Positions 14,740 through 22,901 of a DNA stretch of 42,264 nt are shown piece after piece; within the stretch, counting starts at the first letter, position 1; each line of letters opens with the position of its first letter. This DNA comes from Patescibacteria group bacterium (GTDB taxonomy: Bacteria; Patescibacteriota; Minisyncoccia; Phycocordibacterales; UBA6065). A program made the translations under genes and the position numbers. Location of the stretch: positions 1 through 42,264 of the forward strand of contig JAGWHV010000002.1 in assembly GCA_028866595.1 (NCBI GenBank), given 5' to 3'. The notes under the pieces were generated by a model. It made no database searches and was not told the origin of the DNA. It worked only from the letters and a program-made list of their open reading frames with translations.

Positions 14740-14745
14740 AGTCGC

Positions 14746-15951
14746 ATGGCTTTTAACTTTTTCAGAAAAAGGCGCATATACGCCGACTGGGCGGCGACGA
14801 CACCTCTCCATCCGCGCGTGGCGAGGGCGATGAAGCGCGTCAGGCGTGTTCCGGCGAACCCGAGCGCGCTTTATAAAGAGGGAGTCGAAGCGAAGCGGGC
14901 GCTTGAGGCCGCGCGCACGAAGTGCGCGCGGCTCCTTGGCGTTAAACCCGAAGAGATCTACTTTACCTCTGGCGGCACGGAAGCGAACGCGACCATCATC
15001 CAGGGCGTCATCCGGACGCGCTTTGAGCGCGACGACAAGAAGCCTGACGAGATCCATGTCGTCTCATCGTCTCTAGAGCACTCTTCCATCCTCGAAGTCC
15101 TCCGATTGTTCGCCAACCGCGGCGTTCGAGTCACATATATCGATCCGGGCCCTGACGGCATCGTCCGAGCCGACGACGTTCTCGCGGCGATCACGCCCGA
15201 CACCGCTCTCGTCACATGCATGTATGCGAACAATGAGATCGGCACGATCCAGCCGATATCGAAGATCGGCGCCGGCATTCGCAAGATAAAGGCAGGCAAA
15301 GAAAATAGCCTTGGTGCCGAATTCCCTGTCTTTCACACAGATGCATCGCAGGCGCCGCTCTGGCTTTCATGCGATCTGGAAGGCCTGCGCGCCGACGCCA
15401 TGACCCTCGATGCTCATAAAATGCAAGGGCCGAAGGGCGTCGGCGCTCTTGTCGCCAGGCGGCACGTTTCTTTCGAGCCTCTCATGGCCGGCGGCGGCCA
15501 AGAGCGCGGCAAGCGGCCGACGACGGAGAGTCTCGAGCTCGTCACCGGCTTTGCCGAAGCTTTGGTGGCGGCGCAAGAGGGCAGGGAGCCGCGCGCCGAA
15601 GGCGCGCGGCAAATCCGCGACGCCCTCATGTCCCGCATCAAAAAAGAATTGCCCGCAGCCATCGTGAACGGCTCCCTTGAAAAGCGCCTGCCGAACAATA
15701 TCAATATATCTCTCCCCGACATCTCCGATCCCGAGCTCGCCGTGCTTTTTATGGATAAAGAAGGCATTTCCTGCTCGACGAAAAGCTCCTGTCTCAAAGG
15801 CGAAGAGGAATCATACGTTGTCGCCGCTCTCGATCAGAGCGCTCTATCGTGGCGCGCCCGCAACACTCTCCGCTTTAGCCTTGCACCAAATGCCTCCGAG
15901 CGCGACGTATCTATTATCGTGGAGGCGCTTAAAAAACTACCGAAAAATTGA
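14746..15951 (+). CDS. Cysteine desulfurase (NifS/IscS-type, PLP-dependent)
   Basis: 401 residues, fold-type I aminotransferase. It would remove sulfur from cysteine as an enzyme persulfide. The PLP lysine lies in LDAHKMQGPKGVGAL and the sulfur-accepting cysteine in SCSTKSSC, a close variant of CSTGSAC. The N-terminal YADWAATTPLHPRVARAM and YFTSGGTEAN motifs are standard. No scaffold (IscU/SufU) or carrier gene lies nearby, so a role in tRNA thiolation is as likely as Fe-S assembly. A TTG 15 nt upstream is a less likely start. The gene contains two short perfect GC palindromes (14908-14932, 15588-15610). Confidence 0.93.
   Translation: MAFNFFRKRRIYADWAATTPLHPRVARAMKRVRRVPANPSALYKEGVEAKRALEAARTKCARLLGVKPEEIYFTSGGTEANATIIQGVIRTRFERDDKKPDEIHVVSSSLEHSSILEVLRLFANRGVRVTYIDPGPDGIVRADDVLAAITPDTALVTCMYANNEIGTIQPISKIGAGIRKIKAGKENSLGAEFPVFHTDASQAPLWLSCDLEGLRADAMTLDAHKMQGPKGVGALVARRHVSFEPLMAGGGQERGKRPTTESLELVTGFAEALVAAQEGREPRAEGARQIRDALMSRIKKELPAAIVNGSLEKRLPNNINISLPDISDPELAVLFMDKEGISCSTKSSCLKGEEESYVVAALDQSALSWRARNTLRFSLAPNASERDVSIIVEALKKLPKN
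14908..14932. repeat. GC palindrome within cysteine desulfurase
   Basis: GCCGCGCGCAC, loop GAA, GTGCGCGCGGC: 11 bp perfect arms. The protein segment (LEAARTKCARLL) is normal for the family, so this hairpin is not an insertion. Confidence 0.7.
15588..15610. repeat. GC palindrome within cysteine desulfurase, second
   Basis: GCCGCGCGCC, loop GAA, GGCGCGCGGC: 10 bp arms with the same loop as the hairpin at 14908. Encodes REPRAEGARQ in a variable helix. Confidence 0.7.
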
Positions 15952-15957
15952 TATGAT
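15952..15957 (+). promoter_or_regulatory. -10 box (TATGAT), leaderless
   Basis: TATGAT overlaps the stop of cysteine desulfurase and ends 6 nt before ATG 15964, which favours that ATG over the one at 15958. Confidence 0.5.
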
Positions 15958-15963
15958 ATGAGC

Positions 15964-16704
15964 ATGGAGCAACTCACGAAACAGCAAATCGTCCTCCTCT
16001 GCCTCCTCGTGAGCCTCGTCTCGGCGGTCGCTGTCGGCACGGTCATCGTCTCGCTCGTATACCAAGCGCCGGCGCCGGTCACCCAGACGGTGAGCCATGT
16101 CATAGAGCGATCTTCTGGCGCACCGGCGGCGTCCCAGACGACGGTCGTGGTCAAGTCCTACGATCAAGCGGTCACGAGTGCCATCGCGTCTGCCGATAAG
16201 TCGGTCGCCCGGATCACTGATGCATCTGGTCGCTTTATCGCCGTCGGTGTTTTTGTCGGGAGCGCCGGCAGGATCGCTGCTTCGATCGAGCCCGTCTCCG
16301 AGCATGGGCTCGAGGCCCATCTCGCTGATGGAACCGTCGTCCCTGTTACTTTTCTCTCGACGGATCAAGCGACGGACTTGTCGTTCTTTCAGAGCCAATC
16401 TATACAAAAAACATATCCGGCGGCGTCTCTCGCTGACTCTGACGCTCTCAAGCTCGGCGAATCTGTCATCGCTCTCTCGGACACTTCAACGACGACGGTG
16501 GCCCTTGGCATAGTGTCTTCTCTTGACGCCACCGTGATCCAGGCAAGCCCGACCGCCGGCCTGTTTGACTCGCAGGCCATCCTTGTTAATCTTGCAGGTG
16601 AGGTTGTAGGCGTCAAAAAGGCTGCAAACATAAAGATTCAGAGCTCTTCCGCCACCGCCTCTTTCATCCCTTCTAACGTAATAAACGCATATGCCACCTC
16701 TTAA
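15964..16704 (+). CDS. Membrane-anchored trypsin/HtrA-like protein lacking the catalytic triad
   Basis: 246 residues. An N-terminal membrane anchor (about 7-32) is followed by a beta-rich domain aligning with the HtrA/DegP protease fold. GVFVGSAGRIAAS corresponds to GSGFIISxDGYILTN. LADGTVVPVTFLSTDQATDLSFF corresponds to the DG...DxxTDLAVL region. LVNLAGEVVGVKKA and ASFIPSNVI correspond to the C-terminal strands. At the histidine position the sequence reads AASIEPV. The Asp of TDL is present. At the nucleophile, GNSGGPL is replaced by GLFDSQAIL. Two of three catalytic residues are therefore missing, so this is probably a pseudo-protease acting as a binding domain outside the membrane. There is no PDZ domain. 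It overlaps the Clp ATPase gene by 14 nt. Confidence 0.75.
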   Translation: MEQLTKQQIVLLCLLVSLVSAVAVGTVIVSLVYQAPAPVTQTVSHVIERSSGAPAASQTTVVVKSYDQAVTSAIASADKSVARITDASGRFIAVGVFVGSAGRIAASIEPVSEHGLEAHLADGTVVPVTFLSTDQATDLSFFQSQSIQKTYPAASLADSDALKLGESVIALSDTSTTTVALGIVSSLDATVIQASPTAGLFDSQAILVNLAGEVVGVKKAANIKIQSSSATASFIPSNVINAYATS

Positions 16705-19393
16705 CCATTTCACGACGAAAGCAAAAGAAGCCATCCGCCGCGCCCACGAGCTCGCCATCGAGCGCGGCCAGAATCACGTCAATCCGCTCCATTTACTCTC
16801 GGCTCTCATCCTCCAAGAAGAGAGCATCGTCCTTTCCATACTCGAGAAGCTCGACGTCGACGTCCTTCTGTTGAGCGACTCGCTCGCCGAATCGCTCGAA
16901 GGCAATCAGCCAGGCGCGACGCTCTCCCAGTCGTATCAGATATATCTCACTCCCGAGCTCGCCCAGGCTCTCGAGAATTCGGCGAAAGTCGCCGCGGCCC
17001 TCAAGGACGAATTCATATCGACAGAGCACCTTTTCATCGCTCTTCTCGATATCGCCGGGCCGGCCCAGGACATACTCTCGAAATTCAAGATCACAAAGCA
17101 GAACGTCTTGCGCGTCCTCGAAGAGCTCAAGAGCGCCAAGACCGCCGAACCGGCGACCCCGAAGAAGCCGCGGGCGCTTCTCAAATACACCAAGAGCCTG
17201 ACGAAGCTCGCCTCTGAGAACAAGCTCGATCCCGTCATCGGCCGCGATCCGGAGATCAGCCGCATCATCCAGATCCTTTCGCGCCGGACAAAGAATAATC
17301 CGATCCTCATCGGCGAGGCGGGAGTCGGCAAGACCGCTATCGTCGAAGGCCTCGCTTTGCGCATGGCCCAAGGCGACGTCCCCGAATCGCTCAAAGACAA
17401 AGAGCTCGTCTCTCTCGACCTTGGCCTCCTCGTCGCTGGTACGAAATATCGCGGCGAATTCGAAGAGCGCCTCAAGAACATCATGAAAGAGATCGAGCGC
17501 TCCGAGGGCAGGGTCATCCTTTTCATCGATGAGATACACACGATCGTCGGCGCCGGCGCGGCTGAAGGATCGATGGACGCTTCGAACATGCTCAAGCCGG
17601 CCCTGGCTCGTGGCGAGCTCCGGGCGATCGGCGCGACGACTTTGAAGGAGTACCAGAAATACATAGAGAAAGACCCGGCCCTGACGCGCCGCTTCCAGCC
17701 GGTCTACGTCGCCGAGCCTTCGGTCGAAGACGCTATCGCTATCCTTCGCGGGCTCAAAGAGAAATACGAGCTCTACCACGGCGTCCGCATCACCGACGAT
17801 GCTATCGTCGCGGCCGTGAATCTTTCATCGAGATACATAAGCGACCGCTTCCTGCCGGACAAGACCGTCGACCTCATCGACGAGGCCGCTTCGGCGCTGA
17901 AGATCTCTCTAGAATCGAAGCCGCCTCTCCTCGAAGAGACGCACAGGAAGATCATGCGCCTCGAGATCGAGCGCGAAGCTCTTAAAAAAGAAGCCGAGGT
18001 TAAAGGGCCGAAAGCCCGCATCAAAGCGATCGAGAAAGAGATCGCCGACCTCCGCGAGGAGACCCAGGAGCTCGAGCTCAAATGGAAGAACGAGAAAGAG
18101 CTCTTGACCTCGATCAAATCGATAAAGAAAGACCTCGAGAAGCTCCGACTCGACGCCGAGACGGCAGAGCTCCGCGCCGAGCTGTCGAAAGCCGCCGAGA
18201 TCCGCTACGGCCGCATCCCGGCTCTTGAAAAAGACCTCGATACCAAGCTTAAAAAGCTCAAGAAGCTCCAATCCTCGCGGCGCATCCTCAAAGAAGAGAT
18301 CACCGAGCAGGATATCGCCGATGTCGTCTCGCGCTGGACCGGCATTCCCGTCTCGCGGATGATGGAGGAGGAAGCTCACAAGCTCATGCGCATGGAGGAC
18401 GAGCTCTCGAAGCGCGTCGTCGGCCAGAGGGAGGCAGTCAAAAAAATCGCCGACACCATCCGCCGAGCCCGGGCTGGCATCGCTGATCCGAATCGGCCTA
18501 TCGGTTCGTTCCTATTCCTCGGTCCGACAGGCGTCGGCAAGACCGAGCTCACCAAAGCTCTCGCTGAATTCATGTTCAACGACGAGAAAGCGCTCATCCG
18601 CGTCGATATGTCCGAATTCATGGAGAAGCATTCGACATCGAAACTGATCGGCGCGCCGCCAGGCTATGTCGGTTACGAGGAAGGAGGCGCACTCACGGAG
18701 ATGGTCCGCCATCGCCCGTACTCCGTCATTCTCTTCGACGAGATCGAGAAAGCCCATCCGGAGGTCTTTAATATCCTCCTCCAGGTTCTCGATAACGGCC
18801 GCTTGACGGATACCAAAGGCCGCGTCGTCAACTTCAAAAATACCGTCATCATCCTCACTTCGAACATCGGTGCTCAATATATCGATCGTATGGAGAAGAT
18901 CGGCTTTAGCGCCGATTCGAGCGAGAAGCGCAAATATGACGATGTCAAAGGCAAGGTCCTCGAAAGCCTCCGCGATTACTTCAGGCCGGAATTCTTGAAC
19001 CGCCTCGACTCGATCATCATATTCGACGTCTTGTCGCCGGAGGCGATCAAAGATATCGTCCGTATCCAGATCGATCAGGTCGTCAAGCGTCTCGAGAGCA
19101 AAGAGATCCGCCTCGAAATGTCTGCGGCCGTGCTTGACTACTTGGCCAAGGAGGGTTACAACCCTCAATATGGTGCCCGACCGCTCAAACGCCTCATCCA
19201 GGAAAAGATCCTCACGCCGATAGCCGGCTTTATGATCTCGCAGGGCGTTGGCAAGGGTGGCTCCATCACCGTCGGCGTCAAGGAGGCCAAAGGCGCCGCG
19301 CCCGAGTTCACGTTCGACGTCAAAAAAGGCCGCAAGCCCGTGGCGATCAAAACGTTCGGCGAAGAGCACAAAGAGGCGGAGAAAGTCTCCTAA
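16691..19393 (+). CDS. ClpB/ClpC-type AAA+ ATPase
   Basis: 900-residue Hsp100 unfoldase. A Clp N domain (about 1-145) is followed by AAA domain 1 with Walker A GEAGVGKT near 208 and [12 protein letters not shown]. The middle coiled coil (about 415-540) is of ClpB length. AAA domain 2 has Walker [10 protein letters not shown] near 611, [11 protein letters not shown] and the RPEFLNR arginine finger region. A D2-small domain ends the protein. The long middle domain points to ClpB, a disaggregase working with DnaK. However, the tripeptide IGF at 737-739 lies where ClpA and ClpC carry their ClpP-docking loop, pointing to a protease partner. No clpP is in the window. It overlaps the pseudo-protease gene upstream by 14 nt. 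Confidence 0.9.
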   Translation: MPPLNHFTTKAKEAIRRAHELAIERGQNHVNPLHLLSALILQEESIVLSILEKLDVDVLLLSDSLAESLEGNQPGATLSQSYQIYLTPELAQALENSAKVAAALKDEFISTEHLFIALLDIAGPAQDILSKFKITKQNVLRVLEELKSAKTAEPATPKKPRALLKYTKSLTKLASENKLDPVIGRDPEISRIIQILSRRTKNNPILIGEAGVGKTAIVEGLALRMAQGDVPESLKDKELVSLDLGLLVAGTKYRGEFEERLKNIMKEIERSEGRVILFIDEIHTIVGAGAAEGSMDASNMLKPALARGELRAIGATTLKEYQKYIEKDPALTRRFQPVYVAEPSVEDAIAILRGLKEKYELYHGVRITDDAIVAAVNLSSRYISDRFLPDKTVDLIDEAASALKISLESKPPLLEETHRKIMRLEIEREALKKEAEVKGPKARIKAIEKEIADLREETQELELKWKNEKELLTSIKSIKKDLEKLRLDAETAELRAELSKAAEIRYGRIPALEKDLDTKLKKLKKLQSSRRILKEEITEQDIADVVSRWTGIPVSRMMEEEAHKLMRMEDELSKRVVGQREAVKKIADTIRRARAGIADPNRPIGSFLFLGPTGVGKTELTKALAEFMFNDEKALIRVDMSEFMEKHSTSKLIGAPPGYVGYEEGGALTEMVRHRPYSVILFDEIEKAHPEVFNILLQVLDNGRLTDTKGRVVNFKNTVIILTSNIGAQYIDRMEKIGFSADSSEKRKYDDVKGKVLESLRDYFRPEFLNRLDSIIIFDVLSPEAIKDIVRIQIDQVVKRLESKEIRLEMSAAVLDYLAKEGYNPQYGARPLKRLIQEKILTPIAGFMISQGVGKGGSITVGVKEAKGAAPEFTFDVKKGRKPVAIKTFGEEHKEAEKVS

Positions 19394-19436
19394 GTGGCGG
19401 AAAAAGAAAAATCTGTTACAGTAGACCCTGTCTCAC

Positions 19437-19520
19437 GCGCAGGTGGCGGAGTGGTCAATCGCAGCAGACTGTAAATCTGTCGCCCATTGGGCTACGGGGG
19501 TTCGAATCCCTCCCTGCGCA
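19437..19520 (+). tRNA. tRNA-Tyr(GTA)
   Basis: Type II tRNA: acceptor GCGCAGG/CCTGCGC, anticodon loop CTGTAAA (GTA), variable arm, T-loop GGTTCGAATCC, discriminator A. No encoded CCA. Confidence 0.95.
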
Positions 19521-19527
19521 CAAAAAA

Positions 19528-19551
19528 CAAAACCGGCTCGAGCCGGTTTTG
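19528..19551 (+). terminator. Perfect palindromic terminator after tRNA-Tyr
   Basis: The 24 nt from 19528 are fully self-complementary (CAAAACCGGCT, centre CG, AGCCGGTTTTG). The right arm supplies a TTTT run. It immediately precedes the alr -10 box. Confidence 0.75.
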
Positions 19552-19560
19552 TGTTATATT
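19552..19560 (+). promoter_or_regulatory. Extended -10 promoter (TGtTATATT), leaderless
   Basis: TATATT at 19555-19560 with TG at 19552, exactly 6 nt before ATG 19567. This is the same geometry as the box before the methyltransferase at 2402. Confidence 0.6.
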
Positions 19561-19566
19561 CTTTAC

Positions 19567-20820
19567 ATGAGGAATTCTCGGAAAAAGTCCCGAAAGAAAT
19601 CTCGAGCGCAGCAGAGCGGGAAGAGCATCGAAAGGCGGCATCGCACATGGGTCGAGGTGGACTATCGGGCGATAGAGCGCAACGCCCGCGGCCTCAAAAA
19701 ACTCCTCGCCGAAGGCGCGGCGATGATGGCTGTGGTCAAGTCGAACGCTTACGGCCACGGCATGGTCGCGAGCGCTCTCGCCGCCCTCCGCGGCGGGGCG
19801 ACATGGCTCGCCGTCGACGAGATCGCCGAAGCGCTCGAGCTCCGAGAGGCGGGCATCAAGGCGCCTATCCTCGTCCTCGGCTACACGTTGCCGCCCCTTT
19901 ACGAGACTGCCGCGAAAAAACGGATATCCATCACGGTGTCGTCTCTCGAGGCGCTCCAGCGGCTCGCGGCTATGCGCTTGCCGAAGGCTGGTAAAGCGGG
20001 GAAGAACGATGCGAAAAAGCGCGGCGACAAGGGCGCTCTTCGCATCCATCTCAAGTTCGACACCGGCCTTCATCGCCAGGGCATATCCGAGTCCCATGTC
20101 CAGCAGGCCGCTCGTATCGTCTCGGCTGATGATTTTCCAGCCGTGGTCGAAGGCGCTTTCACTCATTTCGCCGTCATGGAGGATCCGATGAAGCAGGAAT
20201 ATTCGAAAAAGCAGTCGCGCTTGTTCAAAGAAGCCGTCGACAAGCTTCTCGCCAAAGGCGTCGCCCCGATCACGCATGCCGGAGCAACGTCGGCGATCCT
20301 TTTTTCGAAAGATTTTCATTTCGACATGACTCGAGCTGGTATCGGCCTCTACGGCCTCTGGCCTTCGCCAGAGATGCGGAGGTGGGCAGGGGACAGCGTC
20401 GTCCTCGAGCCGGCTCTTTCTTGGAAGACAATCCTTACCGAGATCAAGCTCGTATCAAAAGGCGCTCGCGTCGGCTATGATCTCACTCACGAGATGGGGC
20501 GCGATTCTCGCATCGCTGTCGTGCCCGTCGGCTATTGGCACGGTTTACCTAGGACGCGCCTCTCGGGCACCAATGGCCGGCCGGGCGGCCATATGCTCAT
20601 CCGCGGCAAGCGAGCGCCGATCGTTGGCCGCATATCGATGGACATGACGATCGTCGACGTCACCGACATACCGAGCGCCCGTCCGGGCGACGAGGTCGTC
20701 ATCATCGGCACCCAGGACAAAGAATCTATCCGCGCCGAAGAGGTCGCCGAGAAAGACGGCACGATCAACTACGAGATCGTTACCCGCATTAATCCGTTCG
20801 TCCCGCGCGTCTCGGCCTAA
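19567..20820 (+). CDS. alr: Alanine racemase
   Basis: 417-residue PLP enzyme interconverting L- and D-alanine for peptidoglycan. The PLP lysine lies in MAVVKSNAYGHG; the fold-type III barrel follows, with HLKFDTGLHRQG and THAGATSAILF. The second catalytic base is the tyrosine in VGYDLTHE, and ISMDMTIVDVT is typical. A basic N-terminal extension of about 30 residues (RKKSRKKSRAQQ) and a Lys/Gly-rich insert near residue 150 (PKAGKAGKNDAKKRGDKG) are unusual. The start is ATG 19567, 6 nt after TATATT. An in-frame start at 19549 would lie in the terminator. The gene stands alone, with no ddl or mur genes near. Confidence 0.95.
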   Translation: MRNSRKKSRKKSRAQQSGKSIERRHRTWVEVDYRAIERNARGLKKLLAEGAAMMAVVKSNAYGHGMVASALAALRGGATWLAVDEIAEALELREAGIKAPILVLGYTLPPLYETAAKKRISITVSSLEALQRLAAMRLPKAGKAGKNDAKKRGDKGALRIHLKFDTGLHRQGISESHVQQAARIVSADDFPAVVEGAFTHFAVMEDPMKQEYSKKQSRLFKEAVDKLLAKGVAPITHAGATSAILFSKDFHFDMTRAGIGLYGLWPSPEMRRWAGDSVVLEPALSWKTILTEIKLVSKGARVGYDLTHEMGRDSRIAVVPVGYWHGLPRTRLSGTNGRPGGHMLIRGKRAPIVGRISMDMTIVDVTDIPSARPGDEVVIIGTQDKESIRAEEVAEKDGTINYEIVTRINPFVPRVSA

Positions 20821-20887
20821 CGGCCGCAGTTTGCCCTTTTTCGGGCGCTGTGATACTATCCCTCCTACGTAATTCCAAGGTAAAACC

Positions 20888-21043
20888 ATGTCCCAGGACC
20901 AACTCATCATCCTCCGCAATAAAGAGACAGGCGAGGTCTACTACAGCCGCAAGAACAAGCGCAAAGTAGAGCGCAAGATCGAGCTCAAGAAATACTCCAA
21001 AAAGCTCCGCAAGCGCGTGACTTTTAAAGAAAGCAAGAAGTAG
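20888..21043 (+). CDS. rpmG: 50S ribosomal protein L33
   Basis: 51 residues, MSQDQLIILRNKETGEVYYSRKN... The family pattern is seen in the short strand after the start, YYSRKNKR at the usual YITTKNR position, then RKIELKKYSKKLRKRVTFKESKK, matching the RLELKKYNPxLKKxTxHKE end of L33. The four zinc-binding cysteines of some L33 proteins are absent, so this is the cysteine-free type. AAGG lies 6 nt before the ATG. A TGTGATACT element around 20850 is a possible promoter. An elaborate terminator-like hairpin begins at its stop. Confidence 0.88.
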   Translation: MSQDQLIILRNKETGEVYYSRKNKRKVERKIELKKYSKKLRKRVTFKESKK

Positions 21044-21157
21044 AAAAACAGGAGGAATGCCCCTCGAAAAGTCCGCGTCGCGCCTGCTGGCGCGCGCTTT
21101 GCTCGGCCTCGACGGCCTGCGCAGAGTCTTTTCTCGGAACATTCCTCCTGTTTTTCT
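21042..21157. terminator. Extended cruciform terminator-like element after rpmG
   Basis: Perfect 18 bp arms AGAAAAACAGGAGGAATG (21042-21059) and complement (21140-21157), extendable outward by a pair or two. Inside, GAAAAG (21066-21071) pairs with CTTTTC (21128-21133). Then come CGCGCC-TGCT-GGCGCG (21079-21094) and GGCC/GGCC (21105-21117). It matches the gyrA element in order of parts and in the TCGAAAA...TTTTCTC core. It lies between convergent genes and could end both. Confidence 0.7.
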
Positions 21158-21166
21158 ATTTGTTTT

Positions 21167-22342
21167 CTAGAATCTATACGTCACCGGCGAACCGAGGCCT
21201 GTGACGTAGTCGTAGCGTTTGCGAGCCGTGCAGTAGAAGACACACGAGCCATTTTTGCCGCTCGTTATGTCGCGGAAGAATCGGGAATTATCGGCGGCAG
21301 CTTTGTCCGCGTAGAGCAGGGCGAGGAATGAAGCGCTCGACGTGCCGGTCGTTCTATCGAGAGCTCGAATAGCGGCCCATTGCGGCGAACCGGCGCTTGT
21401 GCCGCCGACGACATACCAGCCTCTGCCCGTGGCGGCCGCTGACGTGCCGGCGCTCGCGTGATAGACCGAATAGCCCGACGACGGATCGGCGTCGAATGAG
21501 ACATCAGGGATGGCGCGCTTGCCGTTCGCTTTCGATATCGAATAATCTTTTTGAAAAGCAGGCTCGGTTTCGTAGGCGCTCACGCCTCCGCCGCTCCCGG
21601 ACCAGGCTTTTTCAGAGGCATATGCGCCGTTCTTGTCGAAAGACAGGGCAGTGCCGCCGACGGCAACGACGTTCGGGGACGCGGCGGGCCAGCTCGCGGC
21701 GTGGCCGTCGTCGCCGGATGCCGCAAAGAATACCGCGCCGTGGCTACTCTCGAAATGCCCGTCGTCGCTCGCCTCGTTTTTGAATTCGGGGCCGCCCCAG
21801 CTCATCGATATGGCTACGACGTCAGAGCGACTGCGGGCGTAATCGACGGCTTTGAGGAGGGCAGTGCCGCTATCCGACGTCGCTTCGACAAGGAGGATCT
21901 TGGCTTTGGGTGCGATCGCGTGCGACCATTGCGTATCGAGAGCGGTCTCGAGCGCCCAGCCGGATGACTGTTTAAGGGTCTTGCCCATCATGTGTTTTTC
22001 GAAGCATCCATTCGCTGTCGTGCATGCGGCCAGTCCGAATCGGCTGTCGAATGCCGCCAGGTCTGATTCGGCTTCCTTGTCGTCAAAAGCAGCGATGAGA
22101 GCGATCGTCCCCGAACCGCCTGTAGACGGCAGGTCGTATGCCTCTTTTATCTGGCCAGGCGCTAGCCCTTGGGGATTACCCGTGGCGCTACCAAGGACAT
22201 GTATGGGCACATGAGCGACGAAGTCGTCGACCGTAACGGCCGGTCTGATCTTTGTCGCGGCGAGCAACGCGGCGGGGCTTACGAGGCCGCCGCAGATCAT
22301 GCACAGCAAAACCCCGTACAAAATGTTTTTCGTATGTCGCAT
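21167..22342 (-). CDS. Secreted serine-carboxyl peptidase, S53 (sedolisin-like)
   Basis: 391 residues. The signal peptide (about 1-29) ends LLAATKI. The catalytic core carries the S53 Glu and Asp in WALETALDTQWSHAIAP, the region VVAISMSWGGPEF, the oxyanion Asp segment FFAASGDDGHAASWPAASPNVVAVGG, and the nucleophile in VVGGTSAGSPQWAA. These are sedolisin/kumamolisin signatures, so an endopeptidase active at acidic pH is expected. Most S53 enzymes have an N-terminal prodomain of about 170-200 residues; here only about 40 precede the core, so it appears to lack one. Two cysteines near the C-terminus (GSCVFYC) may form a disulfide. A surface or secreted role in feeding on host or community protein is inference. 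Confidence 0.9.
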   Translation of the reverse strand: MRHTKNILYGVLLCMICGGLVSPAALLAATKIRPAVTVDDFVAHVPIHVLGSATGNPQGLAPGQIKEAYDLPSTGGSGTIALIAAFDDKEAESDLAAFDSRFGLAACTTANGCFEKHMMGKTLKQSSGWALETALDTQWSHAIAPKAKILLVEATSDSGTALLKAVDYARSRSDVVAISMSWGGPEFKNEASDDGHFESSHGAVFFAASGDDGHAASWPAASPNVVAVGGTALSFDKNGAYASEKAWSGSGGGVSAYETEPAFQKDYSISKANGKRAIPDVSFDADPSSGYSVYHASAGTSAAATGRGWYVVGGTSAGSPQWAAIRALDRTTGTSSASFLALLYADKAAADNSRFFRDITSGKNGSCVFYCTARKRYDYVTGLGSPVTYRF

Positions 22343-22405
22343 GGCAATAAAAATTAATGCTATGCGGCTATCCTAACGGACGGCGATAAATTTCTGATGA
22401 AGCTG

Positions 22406-22476
22406 CGGGCGATGAGGGAATCGAACCCCCGCCAAGGCGTTTGGAGTGCCTTGTTCTACCACTAAACTAATCGCCC
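22406..22476 (-). tRNA. tRNA-Trp(CCA)
   Basis: Acceptor GGGCGAT/ATCGCCC, anticodon loop CTCCAAA (CCA), discriminator G as in bacterial tRNA-Trp. One stem position next to the anticodon loop is an A-C mismatch. No encoded CCA tail. Confidence 0.88.
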
Positions 22477-22514
22477 AAACCGCCTCCTAGGGTAGCATCT
22501 TTCGGCGGATTTTT

Positions 22515-22883
22515 CTATTTCTGTTTCCTTTTATGAAGGGTGATCCGATTGCCGTCCGGATCGGCGATGACGACCATCCGGCAGGGAGGGAAATCGTGCG
22601 GGCCCATGATGATCGGCACGCCTTTTTCTTTTACGAGTGCGAGCGCCTTGTCGAAATCATCGACTTCGAGAGCGGCGGACGCGCCTTTCGGCGAAGGCTC
22701 CCACATGCCCGGAGCGCAACCGATGCCAAGAGTCGTCTCGCCGATGCCGTATTCGATCCACTGGCTATTGGGATCTTTGTCGAACTCGCCGTTCGGTCGA
22801 AGCCCGAGCACGCCTTCATAAAAAGCCCGCGCTTTTTCGATGTCGCTCACCGCGTATGCGAAGAATGCAATGTTTTTGATCAT
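22515..22883 (-). CDS. VOC/glyoxalase-fold protein
   Basis: 122 residues with paired beta-alpha-beta-beta-beta modules. The first is KNIAFFAYAVSDIEKARAFYEGVLGLRPN and the last PPCRMVVIADPDGNRITLHKRK. The family metal site usually uses His/Gln/Glu; here the His position in the first strand is Phe/Ala (AFFAY), so metal binding by the standard site is doubtful. The protein may be a small-molecule binding or resistance-type member rather than glyoxalase I. It is divergent from rarA with only 18 bp between the two ATGs, which contain a palindromic TATATA that could serve as a -10 for both. Confidence 0.8.
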   Translation of the reverse strand: MIKNIAFFAYAVSDIEKARAFYEGVLGLRPNGEFDKDPNSQWIEYGIGETTLGIGCAPGMWEPSPKGASAALEVDDFDKALALVKEKGVPIIMGPHDFPPCRMVVIADPDGNRITLHKRKQK

Positions 22884-22901
22884 AGGTATATACTACCATC
22901 C
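22884..22901. promoter_or_regulatory. 18 bp shared divergent promoter region
   Basis: On the plus strand TATACT (22889-22894) ends 7 nt before the rarA ATG. On the minus strand TAGTAT/TATATA lies 3-6 nt before the VOC gene. Both genes would be leaderless; there is no space for other elements. Confidence 0.5.

Noticed and set aside
2270..21157. MITE interpretation of the two long inverted-repeat elements
   Set aside because: Terminal arms differ between copies, no target duplication was seen, and both sit exactly at gene ends with terminator polarity.
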